From: Alitta virens | Taxonomy: Eukaryota > Annelida > Polychaeta > Phyllodocida > Nereididae | Direction of reading: 5' to 3' | DNA length: 64,000 nucleotides | Assembly: GCA_932294295.1 (NCBI GenBank) | Contig: OW028584.1 | Location: forward strand, 25,777,638-25,841,637 | Made by a program: the position numbers and the translations under genes | Part shown: positions 12,033 through 23,190 of the stretch, one piece after another | Layout of the letters: the number at the start of each line of letters is the position of its first letter | Numbering within the stretch: the first letter of the stretch is position 1 | Notes under the pieces: model-generated | What the model was told of the DNA's origin: nothing | The model's database searches: none | What the model saw: only the letters and a program-made list of their open reading frames with translations

Positions 12033-12486
12033 CACTGAGTACAAAACACTCTGCCCTACCTGCAAATTATTAGCCTGTTGGGCAAGGCATCTAAAAAATA
12101 CTAATAATTTATTTGCATAGCGTAAAATATAACTGATTAAAATTGACAGTAATCAAGATATAAATAAAAAATCGATCAAATAGGAAAGTTTTAATTTTGA
12201 TTTGATAAAATTTGGAATTTCATTAGTTAGTGCACGATCTCTGCTACCTGAAAAATGTTCTACAAAATAACACTTAGAAATAAAGGAGAATGAAGTACCC
12301 CCTTTTTTTTTTATTGTATAAGTATTTGTCATTTTGTAAAGCTCTGAAGAGGACACCACTGTCTTTTTATTGTCATATTTGAAAAAAATCAGCAACAATG
12401 TAAATTTGAATGTTTGGATTTAATAGATCACTGAAGCGAGCTGCTAATCCATTGATTATTATTCTATCATGAATCACATATAATAT

Positions 12487-12790
12487 TTATAATATCTGGC
12501 CATCCCCTGGCAAATCAACAAAGCGTTAGGGGGTTACCAAGAGGTCAGGACGGGTAGAACATGCAAGGGTAAGTAAGATCTTGTAGGAAATATTGGTAGC
12601 TTTTTAGAAAATGTATAATAGCAGTAGCTAGGGTCTACCTTTGAAAATAGGTCCTTCGTGGAGTCAGCCTTATAAAATCTAGATCTAACAGCGGTACTGT
12701 CAGCACACTTCATCAAAATGTGTTCTACAGTGAAGGTCCCAAATAATGCGGGTCCATCTGTTTCTGTTACCCTTCTAGATTTTTAAAGGA
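12487..12790 (-). pseudogene. 3' remnant of a LINE retrotransposon
   Basis: The minus strand encodes a fragment with FTVEHILMKCADST followed by KDLFSKVDP, which resembles the C-terminal CxH/C region after the reverse transcriptase of Jockey/CR1-like LINE ORF2 proteins. Downstream is a GC-richer 3' UTR-like piece (TTGGTAACCCCCTAACGC). Only the tail end is present, so it is a dead 5'-truncated copy. The family assignment is by motif memory and is tentative. Confidence 0.5.
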
Positions 12791-12949
12791 ATAATTAATA
12801 TATATTGAGCAATTTGATGAAACAAATACCTTTTAAAACAAACCAATGCATAACACCTATGCTGTGATCCATGAAGAAATTCCCAATGGATTAGCCCTGA
12901 TACTATAATAAAAGCTTTCTTAATATATTACTGGACAGAAGTGATTTAC

Positions 12950-13085
12950 TTATAAAATATATTCCAAGATTTCTGAATTCAGTTTTCATGGCAGTCTGAT
13001 CCATCTCAGCAACAGCTTCCTTCAATTCTTTATTCGCTCCAGTGAAGTTAGTGCCGTTGTCACTATAGAGCTCCTTAACAATATT
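12950..13085 (-). pseudogene. BEL/Pao-type integrase fragment
   Basis: The minus strand encodes LYSDNGTNFTGANKELKEAV followed by AEMDQ. This matches the block around the second catalytic Asp of retroviral-type integrase cores as found in BEL/Pao elements. The surrounding frame is degraded and no other part of the element is visible. It is an isolated relic. Confidence 0.65.
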
Positions 13086-13296
13086 AATGAATAAATAATA
13101 AATAAATATATGGAATGCTTCATTTAGAGCAACTGCATATACATGCCAAATATTGTAGCTGCCTATACTAGGCCTATATAATGCACACGTCCATGTGCCC
13201 AACATAGCAGCCCTGGATGTAGCATATAATTAGTCAGATTTCACCCCTACCCTCCAGGAGTGCTTAGAGGGGATGATTTCTCTTGAGTATCGTAAG

Positions 13297-13317
13297 CAAC
13301 CCCCCCCCCCCCCCCTT
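13297..13317. repeat. Poly(C) tract
   Basis: Uninterrupted run of C. Similar runs occur near 43,400 and 50,200. Assembly length may be unreliable. Confidence 0.9.
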
Positions 13318-13468
13318 ACCATCAGACTTCCATACATGTTTATGGATAATAAAATCTCCCTTCCTGCATGATGTTACCTATAATACTATAGTGTAACTTA
13401 TTGTGTATTTGGGTATGTGATTATAAAATCTTTGTTTGAATAGTGAAAATTAGTAAAAATATTCTTCC

Positions 13469-13788
13469 CAGATAGCATTCCAAATCGGGCCAGCGTTATT
13501 ACTATATCGGCCACCGTCGGTACAGCATCGTTTTGACATCGCCAACTTTGCGCCAACACAGGGAGGGGGCCCAGCTCAGTGGTAGCGCTCTGGGCTTCCA
13601 ACCACTGGGTCCCGGGTTCAATTCCCAGTTGAGCCTATGTTGGATGGCTGTTTCATCCTTCGTATCATTGCCATGGTCCCTACCTGTCCTAATTAGCCCA
13701 TCAGGGGCAGAAATACAGGACGTAAAGCCCTAATCTACCTACCACCACGTCCCGCCAACACTGAAATGATTTGGAATGCATTCCGGGT
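13469..13788. mobile_element. MITE-like element split by a SINE
   Basis: The left end CCCAGATAGCATTCCAAATC and a right end that reads GATTTGGAATGCATTCCGGG form an inverted repeat like that of the 10.8-kb copy. The SINE at 13,560-13,752 sits inside it, so the MITE is older. Confidence 0.6.
13560..13752 (+). mobile_element. tRNA-derived SINE with target-site duplication
   Basis: The full family structure (A box CAGCTCAGTGG, B box GGTTCAATTCC, body, tail) is flanked by the direct repeat CGCCAACAC at 13,551-13,559 and 13,753-13,761. This fixes both ends and supports insertion by target-primed reverse transcription. Confidence 0.9.
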
Positions 13789-14082
13789 CTTATTTATCAT
13801 ATACTATACATATTAATCTTTATGTAAATTTTTATTACTCTTTCACTGTGAGCACTGTTTTGGGTGGCCAGATACCCTAAATATAAACCAGCCCTGGTCC
13901 TATAAAATATGAATAGGGAACGCACACATTTTCATGTAGGTCCCATTTGCAATGTCACATTTGGCATAACGCTATTTACTACACACCAGTAAACAAGCCT
14001 TATCACTTGTGGCAGAATTGTCATGCAATGGAAGACAGAACGACAAACATATATCACTGCTTCTGAGAATAACCAGAAAGAT
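13789..14082. other. Intergenic
   Basis: Nothing recognised. Confidence 0.4.
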
Positions 14083-14378
14083 AGACAGAAAGAAAGACAG
14101 ACAGACAGACAGGCACGCAGGCAGACTGACACAGACAGACAGACCGACAGACAGGCAGGCAGGCAGGCAAACAGACAGCTAGACTGACCGACAGACAGAC
14201 CAAAAGACAGACAGACTGACCAACAGACAGCTAGACAGGCACGCAGGCAGACTGACACAGCGCGACAGACAGACAGACAGACAGGCAGGCAGGCAAGCAG
14301 GCAGGCCAACTAACAGACAGACCGACAGTCAGACAGACCGACCGACAGCTGGACAGACAGCTGGACAGATAGACAGAC
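14083..14378 (+). repeat. (CAGA)n/(CAGG)n microsatellite
   Basis: Degenerate CAGA, CAGG and CCGA units. The cysteine/leucine/serine-rich minus-strand frame here is a repeat artefact. Confidence 0.9.
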
Positions 14379-15079
14379 ACACCCACAATAGAATTTGATG
14401 CCACGTTGCACTAAACAATACGAACATAATTTTAATCAAATTTTGGAAGTGTCCTAACGCATGGTGCCAGCTATTATGGTCAGGTTTTTGCTAAATAGAG
14501 CTATCAATAAAAGTCTTGCACATATTTCTGGTTTCTAATAACTCTATTGTTAAGCACAATTGTTTCACTTAACAAAATAATTGAAAGTAGCTAAATATTT
14601 GTCAGACATCAGAAAATACAGCCTTTCAAAACAAGGAACCTCATATTGACGATATTAGGACATATTTTGGCCACCTTGTTATATGCAATTTTTTTTGTAA
14701 CAAATTACCTCTCCCTGGTAAATAACAGCTTCTGCTGTAAAACAGATGAATTAAATTTCTTAATAGATTAGGACAATTTTTGTAAATTTACTTCTTCAGA
14801 CTTTTAGTGCATATAAAAAAGTTGCTGTTTCAAACATGCAAGTTTGATGAGAAACTCTGATGACTAACATGATTTTCATGCACAGTCTATTTCTTGGCTT
14901 ATTTCTTATGCAAATTGGAACCATTTGTCCTTGGATGACCTTGCAAAGTGAAAACACATATCTAAAGTTTTAATATGCTGCTGTTTCAGTGGTGCAACTG
15001 CTCAGCAGATAAAACTAGGGGGCATTAATTGAAACTGACCATATTAGGACACTGACCACAACAAGGCACCTCACGATAG
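14379..15079. other. Intergenic, nothing recognised
   Basis: AT-rich; only short unsupported frames. Confidence 0.4.
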
Positions 15080-15274
15080 AGGGCGGGGGCCTAGCTCAGA
15101 GGTAGCGCTCTGGGCTTCCAACAGCTGGGTCCGAGGTTCGATTCCGGTCGAGCCTAAGTTGGATGGCTGTTTCATCCTTCATCTCATTGCCATGGTCTCT
15201 GCCTGTCCTAATTAGCCCAACTGGTGCAGAAATACAGGACGTAAAGCCCTAATCACCCACCCACCCACCCACCC
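15080..15274 (+). mobile_element. tRNA-derived SINE, near full length
   Basis: Same family as 6,839 and 13,560. The head with both pol III boxes is present, and the tail is extended by (CCCA)n. Confidence 0.85.
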
Positions 15275-15413
15275 GGGTTCGATTCCCAGTCGCGCCTAAG
15301 TTGGATGGCTGTTTCATCCTTCGTCTCATTGCCATGGTCTCTGCCTGTCCTAATTAGCCCAACTGGTGCATAAGTACAGGAGGTAAAGCCCTAATCATAC
15401 ACACACACACCTC
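15275..15413 (+). mobile_element. SINE, truncated at the B box
   Basis: Begins at GGGTTCGATTCCCAG and continues through body and tail into a CA run. The two copies are joined head to tail through the CCCA run, which suggests unequal exchange or a tandem insertion. Confidence 0.8.
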
Positions 15414-17162
15414 ACGTTAGTAATGTTGGATTGACTGTAGGCCTACATACACAGATCTATCTGTACAGTGCAGATGCATACATTTGTAGATAAATACACA
15501 TATACAAAATACACTGATATCTGTAAAATACACAGAAAAATGTGTAGAGACAGCCTTATGCATACATTTTAGAGAAACCCATACTATAGAACCGGAACAA
15601 TTCCCCATATATATTGACTTTATGTCTGTGAGAGCTGCTCTGCCAACCAGAACTGGCAGCCATATTTTCCTGCATTATTGATAACAAACGCCTTTCTATC
15701 TCTGTTTAAGTGCGTGACTTAACTGTTCCTAAATACAGCAGATGTTCAACAAAGTGATATTAGCGCACCATCTATAATTCCATTTATTAATTACGCGCGT
15801 TTCATAACATTCAGCTGACATGAAATTCTGTGGTTATCATGAAATGGTCAACAGAAAATTGAGGTGTTATGAGAAGAAAAGGTGTCTACATTTTGGTTTT
15901 TTTTTTCGTATGGTTTTGGAATATTTATTTAAAAATATTTTATTAAAAAATATATAATAGCTCCATGGTTATTTATTGTGCTTCAACCGGTTTTCGTGTA
16001 CCATGGAGGCATATGCAAATCAATTCAGTCTTCACATGTCTGCATGTAGTTTAGATCTATTTTTAAGGTCACCTCACTATCAAGAAAACCTAAATTAGAT
16101 CATTAGCATATTTCACTGCATATTTTTTTACCCAAGTGTTTATCATATGTGTTATGTCATGTTTATTGACAATGCATATATGCACATGTATTTAGCATAA
16201 TCCAATCCATATTAGTTAATATAATGAATACATTACATGCGATAATATTACATAATATTACATGGAAAATAAAAAATTCAAACACTTAAAATATATTCTT
16301 ATGAGAAAATTTGTCACATTCTAGTTCTGCATGTTATCAACAGAGGGCCGGCTGATTAAGCACAAATGCCATGTTTATTAAACACTATGCATCTTTAAAC
16401 AGCGGATCCACAAAATAAAATTACATATTATGTGCGAAAGAATTCATGACAGAGAGGAATGTAGCTCATCCGCGCAACACCAGAACTAATCAATAAACTT
16501 GTTATTTGGCGCCCTCTCGTGCTAAATACACTCAAACAGAAAACCTTGGTGCCACTGACATATTCAATGTACACGCAAAACTATTAACCAAAAATTAAAT
16601 AAATAAAAAAAACAAAATCAGCCACTCATTGGACGAAGAACCAATTGTTTTTGCATGAAAATGTGAAATGTGTTGGAATATTTACTGAGCAACATAATTA
16701 TGAGAATTACCAATTTGCTACACATTCTTCTTCTTGAAAGGACTGCTCACTGAAAAATTAATCCATTTCTGACATTTACATGCCACCTTATTGAGACTAA
16801 GGTCCATGAAATAAGTAGGCCTACACTAGTAAACCAATAGGCTTAACGTCTTTTATAATATATCAGAAGACTTCATCGATAAAATTAATCTCCTATAATA
16901 ACCCCACAGCCAGTAAAGTGGAAAGTAATACACTTTGACGTTCCAGTTGTCTTTGAATTTACGTATTTTTGTGACCGCAACTGTACTGTCACCAAGTGGC
17001 TCCAACTATACTTTAATCATCAAAATTATTGTAACTTTACTGAAATTCAGTGGAAAAACTGCTCAGAAACCAATGTTTTAAACATTATTAAGATGTCCCT
17101 TTCACTGAGCTGCTGAGGGGCCAGCCCAGGATTTGTTTAAATAGAAGGTTCCTTGTACTAAG
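15414..17162. other. Intergenic, nothing recognised
   Basis: AT-rich DNA with no supported gene. GCGCCCTCTCGTGCTAAATA at about 16,509 resembles words in the 50.5-50.76 kb repeats. Confidence 0.4.
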
Positions 17163-17280
17163 TGTCTATGCTGAGACAAGTAAAAGACCCAAACCATTGG
17201 GTTAATGTGTTACATGGGGTGGACTCCCCAAGCCTTATCGTCTCATCATTACTTCTCTTTCTGGCTAAGCTTATCAAACC
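17163..17280 (+). repeat. Dispersed repeat, copy 3
   Basis: Matches 8,222-8,345 in the same orientation (GACAAGTAAAAGACCCA, TTAATGTGTTACAT, GGTGGACTCC). Confidence 0.7.
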
Positions 17281-17842
17281 CAGTCGCATTGATTTACATA
17301 AGAGTGCCTAGCATATTAATGGGGTGACATAGTGAGTTGGTCATACACTGAAAATAACCATGCCAAAGTCCTCATATGATGTCATCAATGCTTTGTTTTG
17401 AAACAGTCAAAACAACTTTCCAAGAGCCATTGAATGTGCCCAATTAGCCAAGATATTTGACCAACAGAGGGATTATCCTTATAAGTTAATTAGTGTTTAA
17501 TACACATTCAGGGTTGGTTGGAGGTATTCAATGGCATCTTAAATCTACAAACAATAACAGCCAATATGACGTGACAGACACTTTGAAAAACTAAGATATA
17601 TTTCTCCCCTTTTTAAAGATTCTTGTACAATAACACTAGACCAACAACCCAGCGCAACAAACACAACGAATATTCTATTGACCGCCTCATGATGAAGTTA
17701 TTTTCACCATTAAAACAACTATCTGTCTGACCTAAAGTTCATTTTCCTTACAAGGAGCATGCAATAAGTCTCGAATGAAATTCACACGCTGTTTCAGCAA
17801 TTTCAGAATGTTACACGAGCACCTACACGATAAACTGGAATT
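17281..17842. other. 3' flank of the methyltransferase gene
   Basis: Nothing beyond short frames is recognised; part may be 3' UTR. Confidence 0.4.
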
Positions 17843-18526
17843 TCATACTTTTTTTATTTTGTTAATTACATAACTTGACATAGAAAAATCCGGTGGATAA
17901 CACGCCTTATCAATCACTTCATAAACGAAAGAATTTTCTTCGAGTCTGTGGAAAAATATGTCCTCTCCGAGTCCACGGGGTTTGTAAGAAATGTAAATTT
18001 CAGTTTCTTGGCTGCTTAGTTTCATCAAAGTTTGTACCAACAAGTCAACAGTTTTCGGGTGATAGATGATATCAGACCCAAGTATTACATCCGGACGGAG
18101 TTCCATCTTTGGCGGATCTGACCAGTCTAGCGGCATACACCGAATAGAATTAGCTATAGAATCATCTTCGTTCTTAATTCGCTCTACGTTTTTATCAACG
18201 ACCCTTCGTGTGTGAGTAAGAATGTCTGGTAAATCTGTCGCGATGACATCCGCTCCAGCTAACCAGGCGACTAAGCTGACGACACCGCAGCCGGCTCCGA
18301 GTTCAATGCATTTCTTTCCTTGTAAAAAATCCAAGTGCTTTTCGATGTAAAAAGCCAGCAAGTACGCTCCGTCCCATAGTTTAAATCCAGTATTTTGATC
18401 GATGTTTATATCTGTTGTCGTGTCTTGGGTGATCTCGATGAACTTTCCGAAGAACGTGAACTGCTGCGTTGTGAGTTTGTTCCTGTCGACATGCGGGTTA
18501 CTGTAAGTCCATGGAACCAAAGCCAT
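17843..18526 (-). CDS. METTL21-type protein-lysine methyltransferase
   Basis: The predicted 227-residue protein is a Rossmann-fold, SAM-dependent methyltransferase of family 16 (METTL21/EEF1AKMT3/VCPKMT group). Members methylate lysines of chaperones or translation factors, mostly in the cytoplasm. Visible features are the entry motif LWDGAYLLAFYIE, motif I CIELGAGCGVVSLVAWLAGA, the acidic end of strand 2 (ATDLP), a conserved LDW, and the family hallmark DxxY in GSDIIYHP. I chose the ATG at 18,526, which gives an N-terminus beginning MALVPW as in METTL21A-like proteins and has A at -3. The frame stays open 10 codons upstream to a possible acceptor (TTTATTTAG at about 18,560), so a 5' non-coding exon is likely. 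The coding part looks complete in one exon. The substrate cannot be told from sequence. Confidence 0.88.
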   Translation of the reverse strand: MALVPWTYSNPHVDRNKLTTQQFTFFGKFIEITQDTTTDINIDQNTGFKLWDGAYLLAFYIEKHLDFLQGKKCIELGAGCGVVSLVAWLAGADVIATDLPDILTHTRRVVDKNVERIKNEDDSIANSIRCMPLDWSDPPKMELRPDVILGSDIIYHPKTVDLLVQTLMKLSSQETEIYISYKPRGLGEDIFFHRLEENSFVYEVIDKACYPPDFSMSSYVINKIKKV

Positions 18527-18559
18527 TATGTCTTTGCTGTTGACTCTCTGGCCCAACCT

Positions 18560-19540
18560 AAATAAACATATTTAATTTACCATACGCCATTTTAATCCTC
18601 TTCTGTGTATGACTAAAGATATATATAATGGCTCAGTATTACTTCTGAAAAAAAAAAAAGTATGAATATATTACAAATTTGCTCCACATCAAAACCAAGC
18701 TTACATAAGATATTTAAAGACTTAAATATACAACTATAGGCATAAACAAACACTCAACATACAAAATCGCATATTGCAAGTCAATCTGGCTGGCCTACAC
18801 TTTAGTTCGCCAGATTGGTTTGTTGCCGGGTTGACTACTAAACATGAAACATCACTTCCATCGAGGTTTTAGACGTTGTCACTCCATCACAGGGCCACAC
18901 AGGCCATTACACACTTACTTTGCTATCTCATACTCATAATAGTAATGCTGTCACTGTTCATACATTGAGAAACTGAGCGTAATTCCACTTAAATCATCAC
19001 GACTTTCGCAAAGTTCGGTTGCATGCCGCTGTCTACTTCCAATTAGTTTACAATCCGTGAGAGGGCGACGGTGTCGCGTCTTGCCCTGACATCTAGTGTT
19101 AAAATCGGAATATTCTAAAATCAATTTCCTTTTATATAAGAACATACTGGTATAAAACAATACCAGAACATTTACAAAAGATAACAAAAATATTGATCAA
19201 AGCCAAACCAAATACAAATTCTATGAACACCTGGATTTGTACACATAGGCCTAAGCTTGTTAAATTATTAGACAATTCTGTTATGGCCTTTTCATCTAAA
19301 TAGTTACCTAGTGGGTTTAATTTAACTTTTTTTATAACGTAAGTACTAGGCCCTTGATCATCTTGTTGATATAATAGGTGGATCCTCCTCTGCCGTATTA
19401 TAATAATAGAGCTATGCTATATATCTATAGGCTCTCGATTTTCTTCTCCTTTTTAATTCATCATCATTTATCAGACTGACTCAAATTGGAACATATATAG
19501 ATGTAACCTTTACCAAAGGTAAAAGAGGTAATTCAATTCT
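18560..19540. other. Upstream region of the methyltransferase gene
   Basis: Contains the probable 5' intron of the methyltransferase. No other gene is recognised. Confidence 0.4.
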
Positions 19541-19612
19541 TCTCCTCCTCCTCCTCCTCCTCCTCCTCCTCCTCCTCCTCCTCCTCCTCCTCCTCCTCCT
19601 CCTCCTCTTCCT
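19541..19612 (+). repeat. (CTC)n trinucleotide repeat
   Basis: About 24 nearly perfect CTC units. Confidence 0.95.
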
Positions 19613-20778
19613 CGCACGCCAGGGCATAGAGATAGGCTACAGATATCTATTTACGCTGTCAGTTTGAGGGTGGTCATGAAAATTACATTAGGCCAAACCA
19701 ATGGCAGTTGTTTCCAAGGTAACTATTTAGGGAAAATAAACAGGATATTTTTTAATGATTGTGGCATTGTTATATATGATACTGTTCAACAATATGTTCA
19801 ATCATACAGTATGGCAGTATTGTGGGCGGGGCTTTGTATTAATAGCCAAATCTTTCGGATTTGGCTAGGCAACATTAATTATTTTTCTACATATTTTCTT
19901 TTATTTTCTTTGCATCAAGTCGAATTATATGAGTAGCTAATGCCATGGTGACACTGAAAGTCAATATTGGGGGCTTTCCCTTGGTGCCCCATGTATACAT
20001 GTATACCTACATTCAAATTTGATATTTTTCTTTGAATTGTTCGACGTTAATATCATGAATTAATATTGAATAATTGATCAAAACAAAACAGCGATTGATT
20101 CTTGTCTATCACTTTGATTACTCGATTAATTGGTTAATCAATCAACTTTGTGCAATTTAGTCGCTGTTGTTGTCATAGGTTGTGATGAATGTATAACAAG
20201 TCTGTATTTATTCAGATTAATTCACAGGTTTTCGAGGAGTTTGACATTGTTATCCTCATATTTAGCAATTAAGCAACAGGGCAATAAAAAGCCTTTCAGG
20301 TACAATCAAGCTTTTGGCGAGACCGTGAATCTACCTCAGTGTTCTCTCCTGTTCTAATTTCACCAAGATACCATTGCATAGATAGTAATGAGTTTAAAAT
20401 TTCCGAAACGAAATTTCGTGCAGTATTACTCTTTATGGCTTATAGTTTTGTGCCTTTTGGTAGTCACATTGGGATATCTCCACTATGTTTTGCAAAAAAG
20501 GAAAAATTAGAAAAGCAGAACTGGAACACTAATTCAGTAGTAACTGCATTTGATCAAATAATAGTGATGGATTTATTGATGGATTTATGCTAAGGGTGCT
20601 GCCCACTAGCCTGGCACATAGAAAACTTTTCACCGAAGTATCTTTTAAAGATACCTTTGGCAAATGTTGTTGCCGAGGGTAAAAATCGTAGTAGAAAAAT
20701 AAGAATACTGGCAGTACCAAGGTAACTCCACTACATAGAGATATAATAAGACTACAAAACCAGAATTAAAGTAAATTT
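19613..20778. other. Intergenic, 3' flank of the subtilase gene
   Basis: Only short unsupported frames. Confidence 0.4.
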
Positions 20779-22008
20779 TTACTGAACATTGCAAGGAGCA
20801 TACAGAAAATTGTTAGGAGTGGTATCGTGACCACTCAGGTCAATGGCATCTTTGGTGGAGGTCTGAGCGAGCCAGCTTCGGATTGCTTCAGGGGGTGGTC
20901 GGTTTTCAAGTTGGCTCATATGACGAAGTACCACTCCAGCTACAAGAGGTGTTGCCATTGAAGTACCAGAGAATACAGCAGTAGCATCTGGACCAAAGTG
21001 TCCAGCCGACAGGATGTCTACACCAGGAGCAATGATGTCAACGCAGACTCCAAAGTTTGTAAATGACGCGAGGGTATCCGTGTTGTCCGATGCCGCGACA
21101 GCAATGCTCGCATCTGCTCCTGCTGGAGAATATACACAAGCTTCGGTTCTGGCATTCATTGCAGCTGCAACTGTCAGCAAACCTATGTCAAACAATTCTT
21201 GGATAATCAAATCCATGGCTTGGTTTCGTGAATATCCAAGGGACATGCTGATGACTGCTTTGAACTGGCCTCCAGCAGCTTCATCCTTGGTGGAGAAGTC
21301 ATTGAAAACCCATTCCAAACCTCCAATGCATTCGGAAATTTGCCCCCTACCAAATCGATCAACTACTTTGACAGAAATTAAAGCGGCATTTTTAGCAGCT
21401 CCATATGTGGATCCCGCGACTGTCCCAGAGCAGTGTGTTCCATGGCCATGCAGATCTCTGTCACCTTCAGTTACATCATAAGGTGGAGCAGTGTAGCCAT
21501 GGCTTGCCCTTCCTCCGAAATCATTGTGCTCTAAGAAGATACCTGTGTCTAAAACATAAGCTGTTGTTCCTTCACCATCCCCTTCTTGGTATGTGTAGAC
21601 TTCAGGACCACCCGCTTCTCTCACATTCGTCCTCACCAAGTTCCAGAGACCATCAATGCCTGTCAGGTCTTGATCGACGCATGCGAGGACGTATTCGCGC
21701 ACATCTGCTTCAACGGATAGGACTCCAGGAATTGACATCAAGCTTGCCACTGCAGATTCATCATTTGAATGAATAAGGAAAACTGACAGTTTACCAAAAT
21801 TGAATCTATTCATAACCTCGAGTTCTCCATCCTTTGTAACCTTTTGCATGATTTCACCATGCCGGGACGGATCATCAGCTTTGATGGAAACTAAGTATTG
21901 CGAAGCGACTCTTCCTGGATGGTCAGCATTCTGGATGTTGAATTTAGCCTTCCCTTCGGCTATGCAGGCAGTCAATAAAACGCAGATGAGGCAGAGTAGC
22001 CTTGCCAT
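20779..22008 (-). CDS. Secreted proteinase K-like subtilase (peptidase S8)
   Basis: A complete 409-residue serine endopeptidase precursor in a single exon. Residues 1-19 are a signal peptide. Residues about 35-106 are an inhibitor I9 propeptide (YLVSIKADDPSRH to VLSVEADVRE), cleaved on activation. The catalytic domain has Asp154 (YVLDTGI), His189 (HGHGTHCSGT) and Ser350 (SGTSMATP), with oxyanion Asn285. Length and order are normal for the proteinase K clan. Two positions are unusual: the Gly that usually precedes the oxyanion Asn is Met284, and the position after GTSMATP is Leu rather than His. The ATG is well placed with a TATA-like box about 50 bp upstream. It is probably an extracellular or digestive protease. 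The intronless structure could reflect retrocopying or intron loss. Confidence 0.93.
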   Translation of the reverse strand: MARLLCLICVLLTACIAEGKAKFNIQNADHPGRVASQYLVSIKADDPSRHGEIMQKVTKDGELEVMNRFNFGKLSVFLIHSNDESAVASLMSIPGVLSVEADVREYVLACVDQDLTGIDGLWNLVRTNVREAGGPEVYTYQEGDGEGTTAYVLDTGIFLEHNDFGGRASHGYTAPPYDVTEGDRDLHGHGTHCSGTVAGSTYGAAKNAALISVKVVDRFGRGQISECIGGLEWVFNDFSTKDEAAGGQFKAVISMSLGYSRNQAMDLIIQELFDIGLLTVAAAMNARTEACVYSPAGADASIAVAASDNTDTLASFTNFGVCVDIIAPGVDILSAGHFGPDATAVFSGTSMATPLVAGVVLRHMSQLENRPPPEAIRSWLAQTSTKDAIDLSGHDTTPNNFLYAPCNVQ

Positions 22009-22056
22009 GGTGTAAGCGAATATCTAACTACATATTTCTGGGACAAAAGTACACAA

Positions 22057-22063
22057 TTATATA
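22057..22063 (-). promoter_or_regulatory. TATA-like box of the subtilase gene
   Basis: On the minus strand it reads TATATAA, about 50 bp before the ATG. This fits a short 5' UTR of 15-25 nt. Confidence 0.5.
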
Positions 22064-22445
22064 CGTGAACGTGTGGGAAGTGACAGATGGGTTGTTATTT
22101 CACTGGTTGAAATTCTCCACTGAGGTTTATCATAGTATGATTCATAATTGCAAATAACAGAAACATAATTTCGTACTTTGGACTAGCTTGGACACAGACA
22201 TGCACACCTGCATGAACAATGATGAAATGTTAAAATATTAACATACTGTAACAACATTATTTAGGCCATTTAATACTGAAAAAAAAAATTAACCGTACCT
22301 TAATTGGTTTATGTGTAAAAATGCCAGCTGGTAGACTTATATGTAGTGATTGTAGTTGCTTGATAACCTACAAAGCCTGTCTCACCTACTGAGGTCGTTG
22401 GGAAACAGTCAAGATGATGATGTTAAAGTGAACCTTTTGTTCATT
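22064..22445. other. Intergenic, 5' flank of the subtilase gene
   Basis: No further element recognised. Confidence 0.4.
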
Positions 22446-22616
22446 TACATATACATTACATATACATTACATACACATTACATATACATTACATACACAT
22501 TACATTACATATACATATACATTACATACACATATACATTACATACACATTACATATGTACATTGTTTAAAATTGTTTATGTCATTTACATTGTATATAT
22601 ATATATATATATATAT
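22446..22616. repeat. TATACATTACA minisatellite and (TA)n
   Basis: Units of CATTACATATA or CATTACATACA repeat from 22,446 to about 22,565, followed by a TA run at 22,593-22,614. Confidence 0.9.
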
Positions 22617-22939
22617 CATTCATATATATGTTACACTGTATCATTGTCTGTTAAAAAAGCATTATGTGCTTGTGGTTTTATGGTTTGTATTTGTGAATCG
22701 ACTTCAAATCAATTTTATCTTATCTTATGTGCTGACATATATATTTAAATGTCAGCTGAATAAATATTTAAATGTTTTAAATACAGTAAAAGCATTATAA
22801 AAAAAAAATTAAAATTGTTCTACAGTTAAGACAAAAACCACAATGACATGCAATTCCATCCCATTTTGCAATAACATTTTTAACTTCAGCCTGTTCACTT
22901 TAGTGACTTAAGGAGGATCTACTCAGTTCCTCCATATGA

Positions 22940-23010
22940 TCATTGAGGTTTGAACCCTGGATATCTCATCTAAAGGCAAGAGCTCTGACCACTAGGCCAT
23001 GACACTCACA
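22940..23010 (-). repeat. tRNA-like segment (probable SINE head)
   Basis: The reverse complement has an A box (TGGCCTAGTGGTC) and a B box (GGTTCAAACCTC). A tail is not clear. I treat it as a SINE relic rather than a tRNA gene. Confidence 0.45.
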
Positions 23011-23190
23011 CACAATGTAACTTTCAATGACTTGAAGACAAGCCCAAAGATAGATCTATATATAGATAGATAGACAGATCGATTGACAAGATAATATTTT
23101 GTTATTCTAGAGGGAAATTATTTTGCAGTAACAGGCATTAGATATTATACAAAGTGTGTAAAAGCACAAAACTACATATATGTATGTGGT

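Noticed and set aside
13932..14309. Cys/Leu/Ser-rich minus-strand frame
   Set aside because: Generated by the CAGA/CAGG microsatellite.
21014..21776. Plus-strand frames of 155 and 123 codons
   Set aside because: They lie antisense to the subtilase coding sequence and reflect its codon use.
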